64,000 nt of DNA from Ulva prolifera (taxonomy: Eukaryota; Chlorophyta; Ulvophyceae; Ulvales; Ulvaceae). The DNA is taken from NCBI GenBank assembly GCA_023078555.1, contig JALAAN010000021.1:124001-188000 (forward strand), read 5' to 3'. A program made the position numbers and the translations under genes. This document shows positions 45,684-56,655 of this stretch, piece by piece. Each line of letters begins with the position of its first letter. Position 1 is the first letter of the stretch. The notes below the pieces were generated by a model. It was not told the DNA's origin. It saw only the letters and a program-made list of their open reading frames with translations, and did not search any database.

Positions 45684-48600
45684 ATGTCTGTCGTGGGTGG
45701 TGAGGAAGCTGTAGCCTGTCGCCCTGGCGAGGCCCAGCCTGACACAAGCGTTGCTGCGTTCACACCACCCGCCTGTCTGCGGCCGGCGCTGTCTCCCGTG
45801 ATTGGCACGCTGATATCTCGGTCAGGCCATTTTACGGACTTGGGGCGCGTCGGGCGTAAAGGAACGCCCGGCTCCGAAAGTGCTTCCGACGCTTGGTTGA
45901 ATGCCGGGCTACAGGCGGTGGGCCGTGTCCAGCAAACAGTAGAAAAGGGCGTAGCATACGTGAAATATTCTGTAGTCCTCGCTTGTCTGCAACTCGGGGC
46001 GTGGATGCGCGAGCAGGAGGAGTTGTTGGTGCCAGCATGGGAGGGAACCTCAGCACCTCCACCTGGATGTGACGCCCCTTGTGTGTTGGCGAAGTTGTAC
46101 GGTCAGAAAAAGGTGTGCCCACCCCAGACCCAGAAGGTCCGATCTGTTTGGCCCCGACACTACACACGGGAAATGCACTGTCGGCGCCCATGCCCATCCG
46201 CCACACCCCCGCCCTTGTCACACCCGCCCTTGTTGGTGAATTCGCCATCCCGAGTCCCCCCGGATCATGTAGGTGCCTGTAACTGGCAATGTGCGCCAGC
46301 ATGCCCCACCAGCGCCCGCTCGGGCGACTACCGAATCGGGTCACGCTGGGGCTGCTGGCTCCGAGACTGTGCAACAGAGCGACAGGGCGGCGCGCGGGCT
46401 CCCGGAGTTGAAGAGCTCCAAGAAGCGGAAGCAGCCCGATGCCCCCCCGAAGGAACACGGCAGTATGAATCCCCCCCCCCCACCCCCCTCTCTACGACAC
46501 TTGTGTATTGTCGACAGTGCCTCCCTGTCGCCGTGTTTCCGACAGTTGCACGTGGTGTATCACGTTGTGTGAGCGGGGTGTGTTTTGTAGAGTACTACGT
46601 CGCCACTCCTCGGGCCATGTTGTGGGCCTGGTGCTTTTTCTTCAGTGGCCTCCCCCCAGACGCTCAGCGCATGGACGTGCCGAGCACCAAGCGTTCAAAG
46701 GCCGAGGAGGAGACGGGCGGTAAAAAGGGCAAAGCCAAACTCAAGGTGCCCGAGCCCACCTGCAACGTGCCGGTCGGTTGTAACCCCCTGTGCTCGTTGT
46801 TCTTGTACGAGAAGACGAGGGCGGCACTTCTCTGCTCTCAAAGCGGGAGGTCTCCAAGCGATGAATTGGCAGTGCGGGTCTATCAGCAGACAGCTTGCCG
46901 AACCGTCCTGTTAGGGCACAATGGCGAGGTGTCCAAAGCGGTGACACACTTGGCCGCCGGTGGGGGTCTGCTGACCGACATCCACATATACTACCCTCAT
47001 ATCATAGACGTATATGTGCGTTCCTCCTCTCAGGGCATCCTCTACATACCTGCCTGGCGCATGTGTCGTTCACCAGTCGCCTATCGCTGTTGTCCTCATT
47101 TCGGCCTTGCGTGTGTCCTTTTCGCCCGATCGGGGAATCAGGTCAGGGGTGGAGCGATTTACCAAACAGACCGTCTGCATGACGTTGACATCATCGGGGA
47201 GTTTGTTGCGGCCGTCTCTAATCTGGCCCCTTTTGTTGTGGAGTACGCAGCGGCACATCCTCTGCTGAATCCGAGGCTGGTGTGGCCCCTTCAAATACGA
47301 TCCTCCCTGTAGCCACGACTGCGTCGTGTGTAAGCTGCACCTGTAGTCACTCCATCTCGGAGTTGTATACTCAACTAGCATGCAGGAGTCTGATCAATCG
47401 AGGCTTTTTGCTGAGTGCTTCGCAGATGTCACGACGTTCCACCAAGCCATGCTTGGTGCCTGCGTCGCGTACATGCCAGTACGTGGGAAGCGGTCCACCT
47501 GCGGTTCGGGGCTGCAGCTTTGCTTCGCCGCCTACCAGGCTATGGTGTTTGGGTGGGCGCACGCAGACCCCGATGTCAAGCAGCGGGTCCCGGGGTGGGA
47601 ATATGAACCCTATCGCGATGCCGGTCCCTGCTTGTTGGATCCTCTCATGGCGGCCATACTGGTCACCGCCGTGAACACTTCCTGTGCTTCCCTAGACTGC
47701 CTCTGCCTGTTCCGAGGTGTTGCTGGTTCGGCTCCCTGGTTTGGTAGTGTACGCGATGCCTTTCCCGCGGTGGGCCTCTAAACGGTACCCCACTTTCAGG
47801 GCTGTCACCCACAGGCGTCGGGAGCCCGGTGCTCCGTTTCACCTCCCTCCTCATTGACGTCTGCCCGGGCGATACAGTCTGGCATTGGGCATTGAGGGCA
47901 TGGCGGTTCCTGTGCACCACCAGTGTCCCTGAGATTCAAGGTGCCGCAGATCAAGGGGGCGCGAAGAAGAAGAGTAAGTTACTGGCCCTTGTCCCTGCGT
48001 CGTTCCAGGACATTGAGGACTGGGGGTACGACGCGGCGCAAACCCTGGCTACAAGGGCTATCATCATGGGGATGCAGGTTCCAGATTGCGCCAGGTGTGT
48101 CATGCCGCTCTTGTGTGGTTTCCTGGATGCCCTGCAGTGTCATAACGGCGTTCAACTCCCCGCGTGAGACACAGCTAGGGGGATGGTTTCAAACACACAC
48201 CCTGTTTGTACAGCGGCGAGCTTGGGCACCTCCCTCATTGTGTACGCCAGCAGCTACTCCCCGATGCCCTGGGTGCACCGCTGGTGTCCACTGCGGAGGG
48301 GGGTGGGAATAGTTCCACCTGCACCACCGGCGGTGGAAAGGGCTCTAGTAGCGACGTGGACAAGGGTGATGGGGACCTCGCCGGGCGCAGGGCGCATCCC
48401 AAGCCACGGCCTGGCGCGCTTGCTGCTGGGGGGGGCCTGCCGAAGCCCCCGGGTGGGGGGGGTGGTGGCAGTGGCGCCGCCGATGCATCCCCCGGCACTG
48501 ACAACGCCGCAGCGGTGCTGTCGCAGCCGGCTCAGTAGGCAGCTGCTGCTGGGGGGGGCCTGCCGAAGCCCCCGGGTGGGGGGGGTGGTGGCAGTGGCGC

Positions 48601-49902
48601 CACCGATGCATCCCCCGGCACTGACAACGCCGCAGCGGTGCTGTCGCAGCCGGCTCAGCACGCAGCTGCTGCCGGGGGGGGCCTGCCAAAGCCCCCGGGT
48701 GGGGGGGTTGGTGACAGTGGCGCCACCGATGCATCCCCCGGCACTGACAACGCCGCAGCGGTGCTGTCGCAGCCGGCTCAGCAGGCAGCTGCTGCCGGGG
48801 GGGGCCTGCCAAAGCCCCCGGGTGGGGGGGTTGGTGGCAGTGGCGCCACCGATGCATCCCCCGGCACTGACAACGCCGCAGCGGTGCTGTCGCAGCCGGC
48901 TCAGCAGGCAGCTGCTGCCGGGGGGGGCCTGCCACCGTCCCCGAGTGGGGGGGTTGGTGGCAGTGGCGCCGCCGATGCATCCCCCGGCACTGACAACGCC
49001 GCAGCGGTGCTGTCGCAGCCGGCTCAGCAGGCAGCTGCTGCCGGGGGGGGCCTGCCAAAGCCCCCGGGTTGGGGGGGGGGGGGGGTCCGCAGATAGGCCA
49101 GGATCTGGCATCAGTTCGGGGGCCAGGGATGATTGGGGCTGCGCGTCAGGGCCACCAACGGCCCTGAACGCATCATGGCCCGACGGAGGTACCCTTCTGG
49201 GTACTCTGGCCCGCGTGTCAGGCGTTGCCCCCCCCTCTCCGGATCCATCCTCTGGGGTCTTGCCGGGGAGGGGGGGGGGGGGGGGGAGGGGGCGGCACCC
49301 CAAGCGTCGTGAGGTCCACCGCCTCACAGCTCCCATCGGTCGGGCCTCAGTATGACCCCGTGGACCCCACGTCGGGACCAGACCGCCCTCTGTGGGACCC
49401 AGCGACCTCCCTGGTGCCAGCCGGTCCCGGGACTCTTGTAGTATCCGTTAACAAGCAGGACCGTGGCCGCAAGACCGTCATAACCATAGATGACGAGCTG
49501 CCTTCGTCCGGTCCATCCACCTGCAACAGGGAGACGAAGCTGCAGTGTGCCGCTGCCATGTGGGGGACAATGACGCGCTGCAACCCGCGTCTACAATCAC
49601 CCAGAGATGACCAGAGGATCATGCTCATGGTGGTCCTTTCTGGCCATGGGCTGATTCCAGACGCCACCACCATGAACGAGGTCCTCTTGACGAGTCATGA
49701 GGTGTGTCGCTGGTTGTATGAGTCCCCAGCCCAACTACGTCGTCCATGTCCGGTCCCCCGTATCTACGAGTCGGACGTGTGACCTCGTGACGTGGCCTAA
49801 CTGGCGCCGTGTTTGCAGTCTCCCCAAGACCCCATGAGTGATCTACGAGAGGCGCTGGGTATACTGGAGGCGGATGACGGTGACATTGCCGGCGGGGAGT
49901 AG
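45684..49902 (+). pseudogene. CACTA passenger gene A, unknown function, probably decayed
   Basis: No known family recognised. It is homologous along its whole length to the gene at 51303-55930 and shares its exon layout. Exon 1 is 45684-46112 (143 codons; GTLISRSGHFTDLGRV, LQLGAWMREQEELLVPAWEG). Exon 2 from 46273 has V-VTG-V and a basic patch KSSKKRKQ. Exon 3 starts near 46660 with CNVPVGCNPLCSLFLYE. Exon 4 lies around 47180-47280 with YAAAHPLLN. Exon 5 is around 47381-47685 (LLDPLMAAILVTAVNTS) and exon 6 around 47810-48095 (WHWALRAWRFL, IEDWGY, GMQVPDC). A Gly/Pro/Ala exon of 41-residue repeats (48416-49080) and a C-terminal domain with NPRLQ ending at 49701 follow; a last exon (49819-49902, TAG) ends acidic. 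A CAG-to-TAG change at 48536-48538 and G runs near 49067 and 49270 break the repeat exon. Confidence 0.65.
48416..49080 (+). repeat. 123-bp in-frame minisatellite, about 5.4 units
   Basis: The GCAGCTGCTG core recurs at 48539, 48662, 48785, 48908 and 49031, exactly 123 bp (41 codons) apart, with a partial first unit. Encoded units are of the type GGGLPKPPGGGVGGSG...DASPGTDNAAAVLS. The array lies in passenger gene A. Confidence 0.93.
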
Positions 49903-50291
49903 GCTGCCTGTAGATTTGTAGGGGATTTGTAGGGGTTCATTGCAGTGTGGTGTGTGTGTTAGCGTGGGGGTGCGATGTGCCACAACACGGATCTGTAACC
50001 TGCAGTCCGTGTATACCTATGCAATTACTGGTGCGTATTGTCTCGAGCTGATACTTATGTTCGCATGCAACACATGTCTGCTGTTAGTATTACAATCAGC
50101 ATATGACTCAACTGTGTCAGTCGTTTCTGCTAGAACCACATCCGCCTGGACAGCATCAGTCACCTACTGAACAACGCAGCTGCTGTACTCAACATGCCCA
50201 TATTCTGCACTTATCGCCTGAGGCTTGGCAATGACATTTGGAATAGGGATTTGTACTCGGCGTTCAGGGCTTCCGCCGGCTTCTGAACACT
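49903..50291. other. 3' flank of passenger gene A up to the second CACTA end
   Basis: No gene seen. It includes a short direct repeat of GATTTGTAGGGG at about 49914-49938. I found no inverted CACTA terminus (ending in TAGTG) here. Confidence 0.5.
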
Positions 50292-50767
50292 CACTAGGAG
50301 AATGGCGACATTGCGAGACGGATCCGGGTGTCGTCCGACGGATTCGGATAGGCCGTTGACTCTCCGTCACTTCTCGACAGCGTTCCGATGTCACCGGATC
50401 CGAGGTGCTTGGACTTTGGCGCCGTATTATCCGTTGACACGCCCATTATCTGCCGGACCGTGCTCGTATAACTGGCATCTGCTGGTCAATGCGGGCGATG
50501 CTGTCATGCTACGAGGCCACGTTGGACCACGCTATTGCGCACAGTGGATGGGCAGATACAATATTACTACGATTCGTTTTGCATCTTGGATGGCTAGTAT
50601 CAACGACGGTGCTATAGCATGTTCGAGTTGGACGGCATGAGCCAGACTGTGGGCAGGTGACGTTGTGGCCAGAACTTGGAGGCGGCGGGCACTGTATTCT
50701 TGGATGTTTTATTGGATCAGGACGAATAGTCTGCAGTTCTGGCGCGGCAGCAGGTAAAACAGTGTTA

Positions 50768-51055
50768 TGCGAGGGTCGTCGCGCTGCGAATGCCATGCGA
50801 GTGGTGCTGAGGAGGTTCCAATATTTTTCCAATAACGCATGCATGCGCTGGTCCAGAGTGGCCATTCGCCGAATGGCTACTCTGGTGGAATGACGTAATC
50901 CGGTCTGTGACTGGGTGTTGTGCGAGGGTCGTCGCCCTGCGAATGTCATGCCAGTGATGATGGGGAGATTTCACTTTTGCTCGAGTCAACGCATGCATGC
51001 GCTGGTCCAGAGTGGCCATTCGCCGAATGGCCACTCTGGTGGAATGACGTCATCC
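50768..51055. repeat. 153-bp direct repeats each with a ~33-bp palindrome (subterminal)
   Basis: Units start at 50768 and 50921. Each contains the palindrome CCAGAGTGGCCATTCG, one base, then its inverse: perfect at 51007-51039 and with one mismatch at 50853-50885. They lie 0.5-0.75 kb inside the CACTA terminus, where transposase-binding sites are expected. Confidence 0.92.
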
Positions 51056-51302
51056 ACCCATCCGAGAGAGCACGATGCAGCTGCTTTGGTGCCCTCGAAC
51101 CTGACTCTTGCAGAAGGACAGGATAGATCTATCTAGAGCCTGTTGAGGCAGGATTGTATTGATCGCGTGCGTTCTTAGCAGACCTGGTGTTGCACTTTGA
51201 GGCAGTCGGAAGGACGTCGAGTTTAAACGCATATTTGCGCAGTTTGTGAGCAGTTATCGCTTTAGCGAAAGAGCATTTGATCTCCTACTGTGGCCTTTAG
51301 TC

Positions 51303-54300
51303 ATGGATCCGCGCCATTCTGCAGCTGTGGCAGGCCTGCCAAGTACCCAACATGGGGTGACTTCCGCGCGCAGCGCAGACTTACTGGTCGGCCGCATGCG
51401 CACTACGAGAATCCCAGTAGTGGGATCGTTTATTACTAGAGACGGGCGTTTTACGGACCGTGCCCGCGTCTCTGGCTCAAGTGGTCCAGCATCCGGGCCT
51501 GGGGTTGATGTGTGGTGGGGCCTGGGGTTGGTATTGCGGGACGCCGTGGTCGCCAGTCGGGACGAGGAGCTGGGTACGGCCAAGGAGGTGATCATTACAG
51601 CCTGCCTCCTGTTCGCCGGCTGGCTCCACGAGCAGACTCTGCTCGTGTCCTCGTGGGAGGGACAGGGGAAGACCCCAGTTGGGTGTACGGAGCCCCGGAG
51701 GTGGAAGCCTCTGAAGGGAACGACGGAGGTGTGTGCCTGTTGGGCAGGTGGGCGGTATCACATGTTCATGACCTGCACCCTCGCTCTGCTGCGACCGCCT
51801 GTTTGACTGACACCGCCTGTTCGACTGCCAAGGGGCCCAGCCGGTGTGCGGAGTGGGTGAGGAGTTAGTGCCACCACCTGTGCAGGTTAGGGTGACCGGC
51901 CAGGTAACCGATTCAGGCGTCCGGACAACAGCAATCACCGAGGCAAGAGATCCGGAGCTGGCCCAGCGCTTTGAGATCCCACACGCCAACGTGGGGGATA
52001 AGCGCAAAGGCTCGGACCCCCCGCCTCCTGACGGTGTGCTCACGTTCCATCTGCGGCAGTCAGTCCCTTTGGCGCCCCCGCGTGCGCGCCAACACCACCG
52101 CGTTTGTACGTAGTTGCAGTACCTGTAGTTCATTGGCGTGTCCCAGAGGTCCTGGGTAAGGCACTTAATCGGAGTCGTCGGTGCAGTGTTCTGGTGCTCA
52201 ACACCCCGACACATTGTGTGGGCATGGGCTTCGTACGTCTCCGGCCTGTCCCCACATGCCACAAAACTGTGGACCGCCGGGAAGCAGAGTGCCGCGGAGG
52301 GGGGGGCCGAGGCAGGCCGGAGCAGGGAGAGACCCACCTCCAACCTTCCAGAGGGACTCAACCCTCTGGTAGCGTGGGTGCTGTACGAAAACGCACACTG
52401 CAGCCGTTTCAGCCGCATGAACGAAAAGCTGCTCCAGCCGGCCGATTCGGTAGCCCGGCACATTGGGGACCGGTGTCACGCAATGCTGGCCAACACAAAT
52501 GGGGTCCTTGCCACCCCGGTGTACCAGCTGACCTCGGGCGCCCCGGTCTTAGCGGACGTGGAATCCTTCCACTCTGACCTCATCCACGCGCTCGTGCGCT
52601 CCTGACTTACACTTTTGCGGTGTCGTTTGGCAGCATTGCATGTATGCGTGCGGGTTGTTGTACGCAGGGCACTGCCTTCACTCGCGCATGCATGGTAGTG
52701 GCTGTGGTTTCCCCGTCACGAGTGACACCTCGGTCCTACCCTGACACAGGGCTTCGCTCGAGTTGTCCAGCAGACCTCCTTGTGTGCAGGATATGAAATG
52801 CCTCGGCGACCTTGTCTCCGCCGTTTCCACTCTAACACCCTGGGTGTTGGCTTATGCGGCGGAGCACCCGCTGATCGATAGGTCAGGGGTGCGATGCGCC
52901 AATGTTCTGTAAGTGTTAGCTTGACCTGCGTGACTTCGTTATGCTATGGCTTCCACCAGTTTGTCCATCCCCCCGGGCTGGTTAACACCTTGTTCTAACC
53001 GTGCAGGGAGACCGAGTTGCCCGAGCCCTCCGCCCCATGTGGAGCTCTGTCCACAACTGCTACTCCCAAATTATGGGAGCATGTGTAGGGCTGCGGCGAA
53101 CCACCGAGGACCTGGCGGAATTCGCCGAAAGTGGTGTCCACCTCTTCATGCATGCCTTCCGGCGCCTCGTCGCTGCGGCAGTGACCGGCCATCCTGGGGC
53201 GCCTGTCCTGGAAACGCGGTGCCAAGAGGACGTTCCAGCGATGGAGCCCACCCTCCTGGATCCTGCCTTTGCCGCCATCCTGGTGTGCGTGGTGAATACA
53301 AGCGGTGCGCAGTCTCCTTTTCTTTTGCCATGGTGCCAGTGCACTGTACAGTGCTGCCTTGTAGTAGCCCCTCGTGTGGGGCAAGCCAATCATGAGCAGG
53401 CGTTGCGGACACCTGAAGCACACGGCGCGTGCAGCCTTGGTGAAGTCGGGGTACGGTCTTCCCGTCAAGAAGTTGGTGGACGAGCTGCTGCCCTTGTGCG
53501 CTTCCCACACGCTCTGGCACTGGGCGCTCCGGAGCTGGCGGCACCTGAGTGTGGCGCATAAAGTCTCCGCGGGGAGCAGTTCGGGCAGGCCGGTCTCCAC
53601 GACCCCCGTTCGCCTAAGGCCAGGGACGTTCCCTGAGATCAAGGACTGGGGATACGCCGGCGCTGTGGAACTGGCAAAGCTGTCAATCGCCAAAGGAATG
53701 CAGAGTCCAAGCTGCTACAAGTGCGCACACCCCGTAAGCCGTGTGTTTCTGTGCCAGCGGGTCTCTGTTTACTACATTGCTGTGTCTATTGCCTGTACCA
53801 CGTGTCCCAACTTGTTATGAAATACCCTGTGGCCACTTCAGTGTATCTTTCTTTGGGTGCAAATCTGGTACTTGTGCAGTGCCGAGCTCGTCCACATACC
53901 CGCGGGCATCCTCGCCGCTCTCCCGGAGGACAGCCGCCACCCCCCTGTCATACCACCAAGTGCCGGCACGGGGGGGGTCGGCGTCGGGCGCAGTGCAGCA
54001 GAGAAGGCTGCTGCTGACAAGCGCGTTCGTGTAGCCGTTGGGAAGGCTGGAGTGGGGAGGGTTACCGGCGCGGGACGCACCGGTGCACGCGGTAAGGCTT
54101 TGTTGCTGCGCAAACTGGGCGCCCGGAAAGCCGAAAAGGGAGCCACGGCTGCCAGTGCCCCCGAGGACAGCGACAGCAACACTGAGGAGTCCGGTGGGCG
54201 GGGGGGGACCCCGACCCCTCCAACCGGGGGGGCAGCGGCTCCTAAGCCGCTCGGCAGCGCTGCCGCAGTTGTGTCCGGGCAGGGAGGACCAGCTCCGCAG

Positions 54301-55930
54301 CCGAGGGAGGGCGGGGGGGCAGCGGCTCCTAAGCCGCTCGGCAGCGCTGCCGCAGTTGTGTCCGGGCAGGGAGGACCAGCTCCGCAGCCGAGGGAGGGCG
54401 GGGGGGCAGCGGCTCCTAAGCCGCTCGGCAGCGCTGACGCAGTTGTGTCCGGGCAGGGAGGACCAGCTCCGCAGCCAAGGGAGGGCGGGGGGGCAGCGGC
54501 ACCTAAGCCGCTCGGCAGCGCTGACGCAGTTGTGTCCGGGCAGGGAGGACCAGCTCCGCAGCCGAGGGAGGGCGGGGGGGCAGCGGCTCCTAACCCGCTC
54601 GGCAGCGCTGACGCAGTTGTGTCCGGGCAGGGAGGACCAGCTCCGCAGCCAAGGGAGGGCGGGGGGGCAGCGGCACCTAAGCCGCTCGGCAGCGCTGACG
54701 CAGTTGTGTCCGGGCAGGGAGGACCAGCTCCGCAGCCGAGCGGGGGCGGGGGGGCAGCGGCTCCTAACCCGCTCGGCAGCGCTAACGCAGTTGTGTCCGG
54801 GCAGGGAGGACCAGCTCCGCAGCCGAGCGGGGGCGGGGGGGCAGCGGCTCCTAAGCCGCTCGGCAGCGCTGACGCAGCTATGTCCGGGCAGGGAGGACCA
54901 GCTCTGCAGCCGAGGGAGGGCGGGGGGGGTGAGGATGGCCTGGTGCCTGATCCAGCAGAACCCGGAGAGTTTCAGTCCACAGCGCCAGCAGCCGGCAGGC
55001 CGCCCGAGTCGCTGGCTCCTGTCATGCCGCCGGGCCTTGCAGCGCCGTCTGCTGTAGCTGCAGCACTTCCATCGGATGGGGCATGTGCCCCAGACGACCT
55101 GGGATGGGGTCTCAGGATGCCGGTCCGCCCGAGCGAGGTGAGTGCCGTGCCTACTGCTGCACAGCCGGGTGGGGCCCCAAGCCGAGTTGCATCGGCAGGG
55201 CCGGGTTTGGCCAACCCATCTTCCCCTCAGGCGGGACCAGCGGCATTAGGGGCAAGGGAAGCTGTCGGTGGCCATGGCGATGGTGTTGATGCTGCTTGTG
55301 CCATCACCGACTATGCATCAGCCATCGCCTTCGCTGTTCGTCATACAGATGAAGCATCGGACGGTCTTTCCAGTCTGGGCCTTGACGGTGAGTCGGATGA
55401 TGATCAGGCGGGTGAGGAACTCATGCCGGGGCCCCCGCCATCCCAGGGCATCCACCTGCAGGATGATGAGGGCAGCCTGCAGCTGACCGTGGACCAGTGT
55501 CCCGCAGCGCAGCAAACCCACCTGCGGGTGGACGCCTACATAGACACCTCGCAGGCACATGGAATAGGGCGCCCTGCTCAACTGCGGCTCATCGTGGTGG
55601 CCTGCGAATGCATGATGATGAGTAATCCCAGGCTGCAGACGGATCCGGAAGCGCTGACTTCCAGCCTCATGTCGGTGATTCAGCTGTATGGGCTTCAGCC
55701 CGACGATGCCACTGTCAGAGAGGTCATCCAGCTTTTCCGACGGGTATGCTCCGTCATTTTCAATTAACTTGCCCTGAACGTGACAGCTGTTTGCCCCAGC
55801 CCCCTACTGTTGCATATGCTCCCCGTACCCATAACCTGTACCGCCGCTCCGCCCTGCCCCCGCCTTGTCCTCTATCGGTAGTTCCTACGGCGTGACGCTT
55901 CTCCAAGTGCAGGGACGCCAGACTACCTAG
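51303..55930 (+). CDS. CACTA passenger gene B, unknown function
   Basis: No recognised domain; this is the less damaged homologue of gene A. Exon 1 is 51303-51728 (142 codons; PVVGSFITRDGRFTDRARV, CLLFAGWLHEQTLLVSSWEG) with donor GTGTGT. Exon 2 starts at 51886 (VRVTGQVTDSGV, basic GDKRKG). A later exon around 52270-52600 has NLPEGLNPLVAWVLYE, then segments near 52794-52910 (YAAEHPLID), 53001-53310 (LLDPAFAAILVCVVNTS) and 53430-53730 (WHWALRSWRHL, IKDWGYAGA, GMQSPSC). A long exon, open from about 53860 to 55743, encodes a basic Gly/Ala segment, eight 29-residue repeats, a Pro/Ala/Gly linker and a C-terminal domain (LIVVACECMMMSNPRLQ, LYGLQPDDATVREVIQLF). The last exon is 55913-55930. Conserved WHW, DWGY, C and NPRLQ positions between A and B suggest real protein constraint. 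DNA binding, as in TnpA-like CACTA proteins, is only a guess. Some internal splice sites are not fixed. Confidence 0.65.
54231..54926 (+). repeat. 87-bp in-frame minisatellite, eight units
   Basis: The GGCAGCGGC core recurs every 87 bp (29 codons), at 54231, 54318, 54405 and so on. Encoded units are of the type GGAAAPKPLGSADAVVSGQG. The sequence is unrelated to the 41-residue repeat of gene A, though at the same place in the protein. Confidence 0.93.
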
Positions 55931-56016
55931 GGGAGCACTGTAAAGGAGTGCCCGGCGGTCGAAGATGCACTACAGGGGGTATGTGGGCATGCAGCAGGGT
56001 TCCGTGACTAGGTGTG

Positions 56017-56019
<3 letters not shown>

Positions 56020-56051
<32 letters not shown>
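56020..56051. repeat. Poly-G tract (32 bp)
   Basis: Thirty-two G between the convergent passenger gene B and the Ulp1-like gene. Confidence 0.95.
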
Positions 56052-56052
<1 letters not shown>

Positions 56053-56290
56053 GCCTTGGGGTTTGACGTGCGGTTAAGCCTTGTTTTGTTGGGCGTATGG
56101 AGGCAGTCATTCTGTGCTGTCGAAGCTGGTTTCTCAGTTTCTGATGATGATCCTTGGAATACTAACGAATGTATGCTGTTGGCATGCTGTACATCAGTAC
56201 ATATTTGACAGAGCGGCTGCGTGAGCGTGGGTATCAAATGTTGAGCTTTTCTTAGGCCTCTACAGTTGTACTCAATACACTGCGAACAAG

Positions 56291-56533
56291 CTACCCTTCG
56301 TCCTTCACATCATAGCTGAAGCGTATCGTTTCTGTATTGTCGAGTGTACAACCTGTCCAATATGTGACATATTGGAAGTAATCATATTGCAAATATACAA
56401 GTACAGCACTCGGTGTACAACTTCTGGTGTATCCGTTGTAATGATAGGCAGTCCACCACCCAAGGTCGAGATTTGACATGTCTACCTCTACAGTAGCCCC
56501 TTCGCCAAAGGGTCCCTGTGGCCACCGCCCCAT
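56291..56533 (-). other. Orphan open reading frame, 80 codons
   Basis: Protein-like composition rich in Tyr, Trp and Thr (LGWWTAYHYNGYTRS, VYLQYDYFQYVTYWTG), lower in GC than neighbouring exons, downstream of the Ulp1-like gene's stop at 56656. No family recognised. It could be a captured host exon, a separate small gene, or chance. Confidence 0.3.
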
Positions 56534-56655
56534 TTCCTATGGCCTACAGTAGCAGTGGCACATACAGGATCCCTGCCACCTGACTGGCGAGCACACCACC
56601 GGCTGCTTGGCTATGCCTGTGATCCTACCGGCGATGATGTCCACGTCTTCATGGC

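Larger units (their letters stand above)
42403..50291 (+). mobile_element. CACTA-type transposon, older copy A (left end present, right end not found)
   Basis: It begins CACTAGGAGAATGGTGACATT at 42403, nearly identical to the sequence at 50292 and of the CACTA terminal type. Subterminal DNA holds a 30-bp tandem repeat (42522-42641). The body is interrupted by a nested 2260-bp element (42926-45185) and then carries passenger gene A (45684-49902). No transposase and no reverse-orientation terminus are visible before 50292, where a second element begins. It is probably a non-autonomous or truncated element cut by copy B, but a head-to-tail array is also possible. Confidence 0.65.

Noticed and set aside
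48539..49080. Regular spaced repeats as a possible CRISPR array
   Set aside because: Units are contiguous, 123 bp long, in frame with a protein and in a eukaryotic transposon.
48254..49336. Minus-strand and alternate-frame repeats with Cys and Arg
   Set aside because: Shadows of the 123-bp minisatellite; the sense frame continues into conserved flanking exons.
54038..55057. Long Arg/Ser-rich open frame opposite in phase to passenger gene B
   Set aside because: It exists only because the 87-bp repeat is a multiple of three; the homologous domains and the NPRLQ region lie in the other frame.
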